Source: Saposhnikovia divaricata (taxonomy: Eukaryota > Streptophyta > Magnoliopsida > Apiales > Apiaceae). From it: DNA of 64,000 nucleotides. The translations under genes and the position numbers were made by a program. The DNA lies in assembly GCA_036435485.1 (NCBI GenBank), contig CM071600.1:163196546-163260545 (forward strand), given 5' to 3'. A model generated the notes under the pieces. That model was not told the origin of the DNA and searched no databases. It was given only the letters and a program-made list of their open reading frames with translations. This document shows positions 1 to 8,736 of the stretch, piece by piece (the first letter of the stretch is position 1; every line of letters starts with the position of its first letter).

Positions 1-458
1 AATTTCTAATATTTATTAATTATTAATTCAGATTAATAATTATTTCTTAGGCGCTAAGTAATATCCTCTCTATGAAACGAGAAAAGAATCAATCTCAATC
101 AATCAATAAAGGAAAATATCTACAAACGATATTATTCAAATCAGGAAGATATCACAATGCCAAGATCAAATCAGATAAAATCAGTAATTACCACATTAAC
201 AAAGTTTATCCCTAAAGTCTCTCAGGATAAACACAATTGCACAGAACTACATGAGCTTGATCCTATATAAATATAGGTACGTATGCATCTTGGCATATAT
301 GGAATCCGATACACGAGACAAATCGAGACACCTTCCAAGTCCAGCCCCCTCTTTTTTCATAAACCCTAATCCCCTAAAACAACCCCACACTCATAATTTA
401 ACTTTTCTATTCTAGCACCCCTTCGATTTCGTGTTGTTACGAAATTCCTCCAACAACA
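1..458 (+). repeat. 5' LTR of the LARD-like element (first ~38 bp missing)
   Basis: It matches 5069-5527 with only scattered substitutions and a one-base indel. The LTR ends in CAACAACA at 458, directly followed by the primer-site-like sequence. A TATATAA box lies at about 264-270. Confidence 0.88.
264..271 (+). promoter_or_regulatory. TATA box in 5' LTR
   Basis: CTATATAAATATAGG is conserved in both LTR copies (also at 5333-5340), about 190 bp before the LTR end. This is a normal place for an LTR promoter. It is inferred from position and sequence only. Confidence 0.5.
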
Positions 459-478
459 TTTGGCGCTAGAAGGTGGGG
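459..478 (+). other. Primer-binding-site-like segment
   Basis: TTTGGCGCTAGAAGGTGGGG begins immediately after the LTR's terminal CA, where a tRNA primer site is expected. I could not assign the tRNA. A closely related segment, TTTAGCACTAGAAGGAGGG, follows the second LTR relic at 1995. Confidence 0.55.
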
Positions 479-500
479 AAGTCATCATATTGGGAGAAAG

Positions 501-1046
501 ATGACTAAGTCGAACAAGAAGATGAATGGAGGGCACATTAACGGGGAGACCCCGGGGTCGCACAAGATACTCAAAGATGATCCCCCCAGGAGCGAGGAGG
601 AGGATGGGCCCGAGAAGGTGTCAGCAGTGCAAGAAAGGATGACTAGAATGAAGAAGCGGTATAACTCAAGGGGCGCGAAGAGGAATACTAGGAAGGGGCC
701 CAAGTCCTATCAGGAGGAGAGCAGTAAGGGTCCCACCAAGAAACTCTTGGATGAATTTGATGATGTTGTTACGGATCAAACAAACCCTTATTTCTATTAA
801 GACCTCGAGTGGGAGGAGGATATAGAGGCCACTAAGACAATTGAGGGGTTGCAGAATGAGGCTGCCTCATCTAAGGGGATGTCAGTTAATGTCTTTGATC
901 ATCTTGGAAGGAAGTTAATTGAGCATGATCTCCGCCTCAAGCTTGAAAAACTTACAGCTGACAAGAAGGATAAGCGATCCCGGGCTAGGAGCCAAGGTTC
1001 GGAACGACCCCTTTCTCCTCGTCGAGATCGTGAGGCCCCTATATGA
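501..1046 (+). pseudogene. Broken gag-like frame of the LARD-like element
   Basis: One reading frame runs from the ATG at 501 to 1046, interrupted by a TAA at 798-800 and ending at a TGA at 1044-1046. Both stops could come from single C-to-T changes (CAA and CGA codons), and the frame stays open across the first. The predicted protein is very hydrophilic. It has a Lys/Arg/Glu-rich N-terminal half, an acidic middle, and an Arg/Ser-rich end containing RSRAR and SPRRDR. It sits where gag starts in LTR elements, which is the main reason for the call. I see no zinc knuckle and no protease motif. It is not recognised by family. Confidence 0.45.
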
Positions 1047-1065
1047 TATGGCTATCGAGATCAAA

Positions 1066-1133
1066 GAGATGCCTCTTAATGAAATGCCTCTGTGTGAGAT
1101 GCCTCCTTGTGAGATGCCCCTTCGTGAGATGAC
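1066..1133 (+). repeat. Tandem imperfect 15-bp repeats
   Basis: About five units of the form GAGATGCCTCnnnnn (GAGATGCCTCTTAAT, GAAATGCCTCTGTGT, GAGATGCCTCCTTGT, GAGATGCCCCTTCGT, GAGATGACA) follow one another. The 15-bp period keeps frame, so while open it would have encoded a five-residue repeat. It lies just past the TGA that ends the gag-like frame. Confidence 0.75.
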
Positions 1134-1322
1134 ACAAGTTCTAAATAGGCCTAATGGACTACACTAGGGGTCCACCTCTCTTAATGGGCTCGAATATCTC
1201 TTAATGGGCTCAAATATTGAAGATGGATCAACAACGCATGAGGCCTAATCTAGGGAGTGCCTCGCCTTACCTCTATCTCTTGAAGACGCTATTTCATCCC
1301 AGGGGTCGCCTTACTATAACTC

Positions 1323-1612
1323 TCATGCTAGCCCGGCCTCGAGGTCGCATCTCCATATAAAATAGACTTCACCATTTGTTGATAATCTCATTATGTTTAT
1401 ATCTCCACGTGAAGGCTTATGACTAAACCCCGTGAGGTCGCATGAGTAGATGTGAATGCTCAAAGCTAAGCCCAGTGAGGTATGCATGAGTGTACATATC
1501 AACATATATACTTGGGTTTGTATCTCATGACTAAGCCCAGTGGGGTACGCATGTGAGGCCCTCGTGAGCTCTCCATTAGCCTCGCAGGAGAGGCCTTGTG
1601 ATTTTAGCAACA
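1323..1612. other. Non-coding internal segment with short direct repeats
   Basis: The phrase GACTAAGCCCAGTG(A/G)GGT(A/G)(C/T)GCATG and a diverged copy recur three times between about 1420 and 1550. No credible coding frame is seen. This is probably decayed leader or LTR sequence of the second element. Confidence 0.4.
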
Positions 1613-1994
1613 TGTTAGCCATAGGTAACCTTTATTGGGCCATGGGTCATGAGCAGAATTAATGGACTATTAGCATCAACCCAAAAGTGAGTGGACTTGG
1701 GCCAGGATGGATCTCCAGAAACCTAGCCCGTCTAGGTAAATCTTCTCCAAGAACTACGTGTGGCTTGACTCCCTATAAAGAGGGTACGTAGGCCTCTTGT
1801 TAGGTTGGATTGGCAGTTGGCAGCAAGAGAGAATAAATAGTTTTTCTCTGACATTCAACGAATCAAGCAAGATCGCCACAAAAATCACCAATCTCCATTC
1901 TGTGTTCTTCTTGTTCTTAGCAAAATATCCGTATTTTGCTCCGTGATTCCAGCAACCTCCAAAAATATTTTTATACCAATTTCTCCCTACAACA
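1613..1994 (+). repeat. Candidate second LTR (solo or truncated)
   Basis: This stretch starts TGTTAGCC and ends CTACAACA, and is followed at once by TTTAGCACTAGAAGGAGGG, a close relative of the first element's primer-site segment. It has a TATA-like box (CCCTATAAAGAGG near 1771-1783) and a long leader, as an LTR would. I found no matching 3' copy in the window. It may be a truncated nested relative or a recombinant internal piece. The left boundary is uncertain. Confidence 0.4.
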
Positions 1995-2389
1995 TTTAGC
2001 ACTAGAAGGAGGGAAAAATTTCGTTTGCGGAGGACAAACGAATATCACTTTCACGGGGGTTTTTGGGTTTTATTATAATCGGGGGCTTCAACAGTTAAAA
2101 AAAAGGGCAGACGACAGAAAAAAAGGAAGCCAGACGAGGAAAATATATTGGAGCCACGTGAAAAAAACAAGCTACGATAAAAGGAAAAAAAATTACCGAG
2201 GCCATGACCGTGTTAGCACCAGTGAAGAAAATTAGAAAATTAGTAATTATCAATATGGCACATAAAAAGATGTGACCTCCAAGTGGTTTAAACAAATAGA
2301 AAGATGAGGTGAATAGCTTAGAAGCAATACCAGTAGTCGGATAAAAATTCGGGAAGAAAAGAAGCAAGAAACAAAACAAACAAAGGCAG
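1995..2389. other. Purine-rich non-coding internal sequence
   Basis: This is primer-site-like sequence, then A/G-rich DNA with no convincing coding frame. It continues after the Mutator-like insertion at 3613. The short ORFs here are composition artefacts. Confidence 0.5.
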
Positions 2390-2398
2390 GAGACTCAC
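2390..2398. repeat. Target site duplication GAGACTCAC (left)
   Basis: This 9-bp direct repeat is matched perfectly at 3604-3612 and flanks the inverted-repeat ends of the Mutator-like element. Confidence 0.85.
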
Positions 2399-2521
2399 GG
2401 GTGTTGGCCCCATATATCACAATTTTAAATGAAATGGTCCCAAATATCAAAATCTAGAAAGTTGGCCCCAAATATCACGCTATAACACATTGTCGTCTAG
2501 CGTTTTAATTTTTTTAGTATA

Positions 2522-2693
2522 AACGCTACTTCGTGTAGCGTTCTCCTTTTTGTTTTGTTCAAACGCTACTTCGTGTAGCGTTCTCCTTTTTTTTTGTTCA
2601 AAACGCTATTTGAAAGTAAGTTTACAGGATTGTTACTTTGAAAACGCCACATGAAATGGTGTTTTGTAGGGAAACGCCACTTCATGTGGCATT
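2522..2693. repeat. Four 21-nt hairpin modules
   Basis: Hairpins with 8-bp arms and 5-nt loops lie at 2522-2542 and 2562-2582 (arms AACGCTAC/GTAGCGTT). Imperfect ones lie at 2643-2663 and 2673-2693 (arms AACGCCAC with GTGGCATT or ATGGTGTT). A fifth perfect module, with arms AACGCCAC/GTGGCGTT, is at 3405-3425. The T:A to C:G swap inside the stem keeps the pairing. Confidence 0.85.
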
Positions 2694-2719
2694 TGTTTGT
2701 TTTTCTTTTCCTCCTAAAT

Positions 2720-3330
2720 ATATACGGTTTATTCATCGTTCCGAATATTTCCAAACCCAAAATGGAACTACTGAACCCAAAAGACTAACTGTTGAATAAA
2801 ATTTAAAAATTTTAATTAAAAAAATTGAATCCGGCGGCCTGATTTTTAAACGCTAACGCGTTTAAAAATCAGAAAAAGTTAGGGTTTAAGGTCTACGGTT
2901 TTGGGTTGTAAACAACCCTAAACCCCAAACCCTAAGTTCGTATACGATTTATTCGTCGTTCTAAATAATTCTAAAATCCAAAATGGAAACGTTGAACCCT
3001 TAAAGTTAATTGTTGAACCCCTAAATTTAATTAAAATTGTATTTTTTAAATTTAAAAATTTTAATTAAAAAAATGAAGCTGGCGGCCTGATTTTTAAACG
3101 CTAACGAGTTTAAAAATCAGGATAAGTTAGGGTTTAGGGTCTAGGGTTTAGGGTTGTTAACAACCCTAAATCCCAAACCCTAAACCCTAAGTTCGTATAC
3201 GGTTTATTCATCATTTTTAATATTTCTAAAACCCAAAATGGAAACGTTGAACCCCAAAAGTTAATTATTGAACCCCTAAAGTTAATTAAAATTGTATTTT
3301 TAAAATTTAAAAAGTACAATTTTTATTGAC
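2720..3330. repeat. Tandem ~250-bp unit with 34-nt hairpin and telomere-like motifs
   Basis: Units begin near 2720, 2938 and 3192 with TATACG(G/A)TTTATTC. The first two contain a 34-nt inverted repeat (2839-2872, perfect 15-bp arms with loop TAAC; 3087-3120, one mismatch), then AGGGTTTA-type motifs facing CCCTAAAC-type motifs. The third unit is truncated. At 3150-3167 the junction forms the perfect 18-bp palindrome AGGGTTGTTAACAACCCT. Confidence 0.8.
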
Positions 3331-3404
3331 CATTTGTTTAAATTTGTTTAATATTATTTATAAATATATATTTAGAATAAACAAAAAAAACAAGCTCAAC
3401 CCCA

Positions 3405-3425
3405 AACGCCACATAATGTGGCGTT
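3405..3425. repeat. Fifth 21-nt hairpin module
   Basis: Arms AACGCCAC and GTGGCGTT enclose the loop ATAAT, with perfect 8-bp pairing near the right end of the Mutator-like element. Confidence 0.85.
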
Positions 3426-3603
3426 CCCCAATCCCAGCAACCCCCCTCCCCCAACTACAACGCCATACGCAGTAGGGTTTCCAGAAAAAAATAAACGCTA
3501 GCTACATTATAAAGAGTTTTGGAGTGACATACAGGGTCATCTTTTTCATTTGTGATATTTGGGACCATTTGTCTTGAAATTGTGATATTGGGGACCTTTA
3601 TTC

Positions 3604-3612
3604 GAGACTCAC
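3604..3612. repeat. Target site duplication GAGACTCAC (right)
   Basis: This is the right partner of the 9-bp duplication at 2390-2398. Confidence 0.85.
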
Positions 3613-5017
3613 ATGTGCACAACAAGGTAGCACCGAAAAGAAAAAAAAGGTCAAGAGAAGTGAAAAGACGCACACACGCAGCAGTGAAAAATTATAAATG
3701 GTTAGAAAAAGACAAAAGATGAAGCAAAGACTACGTGGATAGTAAAAAGAATATAGAGCAAGGCAACCAAGGAAATAAAAAGAAGAAAAAAAAAGAAAGA
3801 TAAAAATACATGGACAAAAGTAGCCGCAGCAAGAAGGAAAATATCAGTAGTAACACGGACCAACAAAAGGCATTCTGCTCAACGCGCAGCTTGGTTACGA
3901 CGCACCCGGCAAAAATCAAGATAAGCTCTTTTCTCCTTTTGATTATTTTTTAGCAAATAAATTATATTATCCCATGTCACTCATGTATGCATAAATATTA
4001 TGTTTTTAAATATTTTTACAAAAAATATTTATTATTTAAAAATTCGTGTGAGCAATATATTTTTATGCTTGAAAAATTATTGCGATTTGAAAAATATCGT
4101 ACGAGATATTTATGCTGATGAATCGTGGATATTTATTTTGATGAATTGATTGCGGATATTTTACAATCACGTACGAGCTGCATGCTTTGAAGAAAAAAAA
4201 TTATATATGCGAGACGCATAATTTTGGAAAAAAAATTCTACAAAAAAGCATTATTTTTGAAGAAAATAATTGTCGCGACATTCTTAAAAGAGCATATTTA
4301 TTATTACATTTGGATTTGTAAAATATTTTTCATATATTGTCGCGATAATACATATATGTCAAAAAAAAATTTAGAAACTTGCGAAATAAATTGTCAAGTA
4401 GGGTAGCCTGGACAAGTTGTAAATCTCGCAATACTATACGCTTGAGTAAAATGCAGCACCCTCTGGATTAATGAAGGCCCATGAAGAATGGGTGAATTAT
4501 TGAAGGCCCATGAAGAATGGGTGGGAAGGCATCCCTATGCAAAATATCTTTAAGACTTCATAGCACAGCTAACCCAACAAGGGACGCGTGCGAGGTTCGC
4601 CAGGAAACCTCAGCATAGCCAGCCCAAGAAGGAATGCGTGCGAGGTTCGCCAAAGATTATATCTACATCTCTTATTGAAGACCCCGCAAGACACATCCTT
4701 ATGTGGTTGCATCAGACACTTGAATAGCGTGTAAGCCAATTAGGGATATATACAAACGCCAAGGTCCTAACTAGACAATAAGGATCGCAAAGGATTTCAA
4801 ACGAATTATTTATACACGCACTTTTGAAACCTTGGCAAAAATATATCTATCCTATAATAGTCATCCCATGCTATCACACTTGCATCCGCATACGCCTAAC
4901 GAGCACAGTGGTGCTTTAAAGATTTTCTAATCAACACTTTTCAATTTTTTCAGCGATCGAAGAAATTTGGAAGCTTGAAGATTCTTAGATCTCCACTGCA
5001 GCAAGCTACATTGAAGA
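3613..5017. other. Non-coding internal region with short direct repeats
   Basis: No coding signal is seen. An A/T-rich stretch (about 3930-4400) is followed by two direct duplications: GAAGGCCCATGAAGAATGGG at 4473 and 4502 (period 29), and GCGTGCGAGGTTCGCCA at 4586 and 4636 (period 50). The region leads into the polypurine tract. Confidence 0.55.
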
Positions 5018-5030
5018 ACTGGGGGCTAAT
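5018..5030 (+). other. Polypurine tract
   Basis: ACTGGGGGCTAAT lies immediately before the 3' LTR start, where the plus-strand primer of reverse transcription is expected. Confidence 0.6.
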
Positions 5031-5527
5031 TGTTATGCCATATTTTTGGCATGTCTAATAATCTCCCAAATTTCTAATATTTATTAATTATTAATTCAGA
5101 TTAATAATTATTTCTTAGGCGCTAAGTAATATCCTCTCTATGAAACGAGGAAAGAATCAATCTCAATCAATCAATAACGGAAAATATCTCCAAATGATAT
5201 TCTTCAAACCAGGAAGATATCACAATGCCAAGATCAAATCAGATAAAATCAGTAATTACCACATTAACAAAGTTTATCCCTAAAGTCTCTCAGGGATAAA
5301 CACAATTGCACAGAACTACATGGGCTTGATCCTATATAAATATAGGTACGTAGGCATCTTGGCATATATGGAATCCGATACATGAGACAAATCGAGATAC
5401 CTACCAAGTCCAGCCCCCTCTTTTTTCATAAACCCTAATCCCTTAAAATAGCCCCACACTCATAATTTCACTTTTCTATTCCAGCACCCCTCCGATTTCG
5501 TGTTGTTACGAAATTCCTCCAATAACA
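5031..5527 (+). repeat. 3' LTR of the LARD-like element (497 bp)
   Basis: It runs from TGTTATGCC to CCAATAACA and matches the 5' copy across the window's first 458 bases. A TATATAAA box lies at 5333-5340. The flank starts GTTAT, but the matching 5' duplication is outside the window. Confidence 0.9.
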
Positions 5528-6530
5528 GTTATATAAAATTAGACTATAAATATATCCCATTCAATTTCACTCATCAAATATGTAGAAGGTAACAAATCAT
5601 TTTTTTAGAAAGATTAGTTGTATTATCATAAATCAATGTGTAGGCATATTTGCAATGTAAAACGTCTTAAATGAATAGTAATTTCACTATTTAAGAGATA
5701 TGATCCCAACCACGATTTATGAATGATGAATATTTAAGATTCGAGTTCATATTATGATTTCGTAAGAGAAATAAGTGTATGTAAAAGTCGTCGGAATTCG
5801 AAGAATCCTACTTCACTTACGACCTACGTTTTATGAGATATCGATAAATACGAGTACTATGACAAGCCCAAGGGTTATAATTCAAAAAATGACCATGCAA
5901 CCAAGGAACTAGAATAAGGAAATTAAAATGTTGGAAGGTTACTTGAAAGGATTTTTACACCAAAAACATTTTAAGGATTATTGAAGATTAGCATGGAAAT
6001 TAAGGAATAAATATTGGAAAATGATAAATGTGGAAAGAAGCCATGTAAATTCCATGCAAGTAGCTAGCCATGCAAGCTCCATGTAATTCTATGCAAACCA
6101 ACTCACTTACAAGCCAACTAAACCAACCAAACTGGAAACTATTCACTTAGGAAACAAGTTCCACCAAAAATGGAATAAAGTAGCTTTATTGGTTGAATTT
6201 GGAGGCAAGGTATGGCTCTTCTTTAACAAAAGAATGCAGCAAATATAAGGAGATATACATGTTATATCATTATATCATTCAACTACAAAAGTAGCCAAGG
6301 CAAAAACTGCCCCCACCCCCTTTTCTATCCATTCTCGGCCAAACTGGCAGCAGCCACTTCAAACAACCATATCTCCTTCATTTCTTACTCAAAGTTTATG
6401 TTCTATAGATTGTTGGAAAGGTATTGAGATTCTCTACAACTCTTGTTCACAAGCCTCGTCCAGATAAGTAAGGCAAGACCCTCGTTTTTCCAGTTCTTTC
6501 AAGAGGGGTAATGTTGACTCCGAAAATTCT
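5528..6530 (+). repeat. Gypsy LTR-like fragment (tentative)
   Basis: No coding frame is present. The order of features (repeated CATGCAAG/CCATGCAA words, an AT-rich promoter-like stretch, CATTCTCGGCCAAAC, then leader-like sequence) resembles the corresponding stretch of element C's LTR (26840-27130, which also has CTCTCGGCCAAGAG). It is too diverged to align by eye. It is cut on the left by the LARD element and on the right, near 6530, by the copia fragment. It could equally be other decayed repeat sequence. Confidence 0.35.
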
Positions 6531-6539
6531 AAACTTGTT

Positions 6540-7130
6540 TCTTGATTTCCTTGTAAAGAATAACCATGTGAACCTTGTGTAATCATCCACTATAACCAGA
6601 GCATATCTTTTCTTGCTGATAGACATAATGTTTACTGGACCAAATAAATCAAGATGCAGCATGTGAAATGGTTTAGTAATTGAATTTTCTGTCTTGCTCT
6701 TGAAAGTGGTTCTTCTTTGTTTTCCAAGCTGACAAGAATCACAAAGTCCATCTTGCACATAATTTGCCTGAGGTAGGCCTCTCACCAGATGGTGCGTAAC
6801 AAGTTGATTAAGCTTCTTGAAATTGAGATGTGAGAGCTTCTTGTGCCAGTTCCACCTTTCATCATTTGATGCCTTGTTGTAAAGACATCTGACATTTCCT
6901 TTAGATGTGTCACTCAAGCTGGCTTCATATATGTCACCATGTCTCTGACCAGTCAGAACAATGTCTCCATTCTTCATATTCAAGATTTTACATCCTTCAC
7001 TATCAAAGATTGATTGGTAACCCTTATCACCCAGTTGACTTATGCTTAAAAGTGTGTGTTTCAAGCCTTCAACCAGTGCTACGTTTTCTATAATGACATT
7101 CCCCAAAATAATTGAGCCATATCCCAGAGT
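6540..7130 (-). pseudogene. Copia protease end, GAG-pre-integrase and integrase N-terminus (fragment)
   Basis: The frame carries the end of the copia protease region (NVIIENVALVEGLKH and LLSISQL), then a HHCC zinc region (WHKKLSHLNF ... CDSCQLGKQ), then the first integrase core motif (HLDLFGPV followed by VIVDDYTRFTWLFF). In a complete element integrase would insert cDNA into the host chromosome. Here the second and third acidic residues of its DDE triad are missing because copia similarity ends at about 6530-6560. The open frame continues to 6447 only through unrelated sequence. Confidence 0.75.
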
Positions 7131-7291
7131 TTCTCCTTTGTTTCCATCTCTGACTCAGAACTTTCTTTGCTCTTCTTCTTCCTCAAGTCTCTTTCAATAG
7201 ATTCAGACTTTTCTTTTGGAAGCTTCTTTGATTCAGATTGAGTAGTGAGTGCAACAGTTTTCAATTTTCCTTCACTCCTGCTCTTTTTCTG

Positions 7292-7954
7292 CTATCTGTC
7301 AAGTTCATAAGCTCTCAATTTTCCAGAAACTGCTTCTAATGATATTTCATCCAGATCATTAGCTTCCTCAATTGCAGATATCTTCTCATTGTAGAAATCA
7401 GGAAGAGCTTTCATGAACTTAGTATTCATATCCTCCAAGTCATAATATTTACCATGCATGGCCATCTCATTGATGAGTTTAGTAAACCTATTAAAGGTGT
7501 CAGTAAGTGACTCACCAGACTTGGATTCAAAGTACTCATACTGTTGTATGAGAAGTGTCCTCGTATTCTTTCTGACAGGTTTTGTTCCTTCACAGTGAAC
7601 CTTTAGATTGTCCCATATCTCCTTAGCAGTTTTACAAGAGAGAACATAGTTAGTGAGAACAGAACCAAGACTGTTGAATAGTATGTTTCTCACTTTAGCA
7701 TCCTTAAGAACGTTCTCCTTTTCCTTATCAGTCCATTCAGATTTAGGCTTCTCTGTTGTATGTTCTGGAACAACTTTTCCTTCGAAAGTTGCTTGAGGAA
7801 CAAGCCTTGTTGGAACAAAAGGCCCATCTCTGATTCTGTCAAGATAATAAGGATCTGTTGCTTCCAGGTGATGCAACATCTTCACTTCCCATAGATTATA
7901 TTCGTTTCTCTTGAGCATAGGGATCTTAGTATTACCATCCTTGTAACCAGACAT
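7292..7954 (-). pseudogene. gag: Copia Gag (UBN2-type) fragment
   Basis: The 220-residue frame starts MSGYKDGNTKIPMLKRNEY and contains the copia Gag pattern: YNLWEVKMLHHL, an internal TAKEIWDNLK, LLIQQYEYF and SLTDTFNRFTKLINEM. This part of Gag builds the virus-like particle. The frame ends at a stop around 7290. A Lys/Ser/Glu-rich linker continues to about 7140 and runs straight into the end of protease, so the nucleocapsid zinc knuckle and most of protease are deleted. The ATG is about 30 bp past the primer site, as is normal for copia. Confidence 0.8.
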
Positions 7955-7986
7955 GATTGCAGATCTTTATGATTATTCGAAATCAA

Positions 7987-8001
7987 CCTGCTCTGATACC
8001 A
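7987..8001 (-). other. tRNA-Met primer-binding site (copia)
   Basis: On the minus strand this reads TGGTATCAGAGCAGG, two bases after the LTR's terminal CA. It is the standard plant initiator-tRNA-Met primer site. Confidence 0.9.
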
Positions 8002-8003
8002 AT

Positions 8004-8735
8004 TGTTAACTCGAATAACTTATAGAAGGGGGGTTGAATACAAGTTATATAATCATGTCTGATTTTTGCTTGATTAGATGAACAAGAACAAACGAATGAA
8101 TCAAACTTTGTTTATATTAAATAAATCAAATACAAACTCCACCAAAGGTGTACAATACCTTTAGCAGCTGCTGACAATACAAATTTCTCTCTCCCTGTTT
8201 GTTTCGAACTCTCGAATACAAACCTTATACAGAGCTTCACACGATATGCAATTAAAAATTCACTCTTTTACAATGATATAGAGAGAGTATTTATAATGCT
8301 ACCTATCAACTAATAACAGAAAGTAATGATCTATACATGACAATGTTCTGCCGTCCAGTTGATAGTTTCCATCAATAGAAAATTCTTTCCTTCATGATAT
8401 CTTCTTGCTTGTTCTTCAAAACAACGATCATGTTTTATAGCACTTGCCAGTTTCTGTAGCATCCATATTGACATCATTAGTAACACGACTGATATCAGGA
8501 TTCTACCTTGCAACAGGATTCGACATCCATCAGTATTTAACTTGGCATATCAGGATTTGATCTCAGTTCCTGACATGTAGTCCTTGATGCACTGCTGTTC
8601 TTGACTAAACTTTACAGATTACTATCTAACGCATATATCCTATAAAAAGTGCTAAATTCTTTATAAATCAGGATTTACAAGAAGTATAAGCAAAATTCTA
8701 TTCTCAAAATCACAACTTATGAATTATTCCTAACA
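8004..8735 (-). repeat. 5' LTR of minus-strand copia element (732 bp)
   Basis: On the minus strand it runs from TGTTAGGAATAATTCA to TTCGAGTTAACA. TATAAATA (plus-strand 8288-8295) is a good TATA box. Its ends and the stretch around the TATA box match the plus-strand LTR at 18366-19012, but the first half is quite different, so the two are related subfamilies and not a pair. Confidence 0.85.
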
Positions 8736-8736
8736 G

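Larger units (their letters stand above)
2399..3603. mobile_element. Non-autonomous Mutator-like (MULE) TIR element, 1205 bp
   Basis: The two ends are inverted copies of one another over roughly 75-90 bp: the left arm begins GGGTGTTGGCCCCATATATC and the right arm ends with the inverted counterpart. Directly outside both ends is the same 9-bp word GAGACTCAC (2390-2398 and 3604-3612). Nine-bp target duplications with long TIRs are characteristic of the Mutator superfamily. The interior is AT-rich, encodes nothing credible, and carries several hairpins, a roughly 250-bp tandem duplication and telomere-like motifs. It inserted into the LARD-like element. Confidence 0.82.
1..5527 (+). mobile_element. 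Non-autonomous LTR retrotransposon (LARD-like), 5' edge cut by window
   Basis: The sequence at 1-458 recurs almost exactly at 5069-5527, and the downstream copy has a complete LTR start at 5031 (TGTTATGCC). A primer-site-like segment follows the left LTR and a G-rich polypurine tract precedes the right LTR, so the element reads on the plus strand. About 4.57 kb of internal sequence holds only a broken gag-like frame and no protease, RT or integrase. It would therefore depend on another element for movement. It contains a nested Mutator-like element (2399-3603) and a second LTR relic near 1613-1994. The 5' target duplication lies outside the window. The exact lineage is not recognised. Confidence 0.85.
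6530..8735 (-). mobile_element. Truncated minus-strand Ty1/copia element
   Basis: Reading leftwards from 8735 there is an LTR, a tRNA-Met primer site, a Gag frame, the GAG-pre-integrase zinc region and the start of the integrase core, after which copia sequence stops near 6530. The protease/zinc-knuckle part is missing between the two ORFs, and RT, RNase H and the 3' LTR are absent. Its LTR end abuts the pol frame of a plus-strand copia element of a different subfamily. The simplest reading is nested insertion followed by deletion of the left side. Confidence 0.8.

Noticed and set aside
3127..3190. Interstitial telomere repeat from a chromosome fusion
   Set aside because: The CCCTAAA-like words are few, imperfect and part of a repeated unit inside a Mutator-like element, so a transposon origin is simpler.
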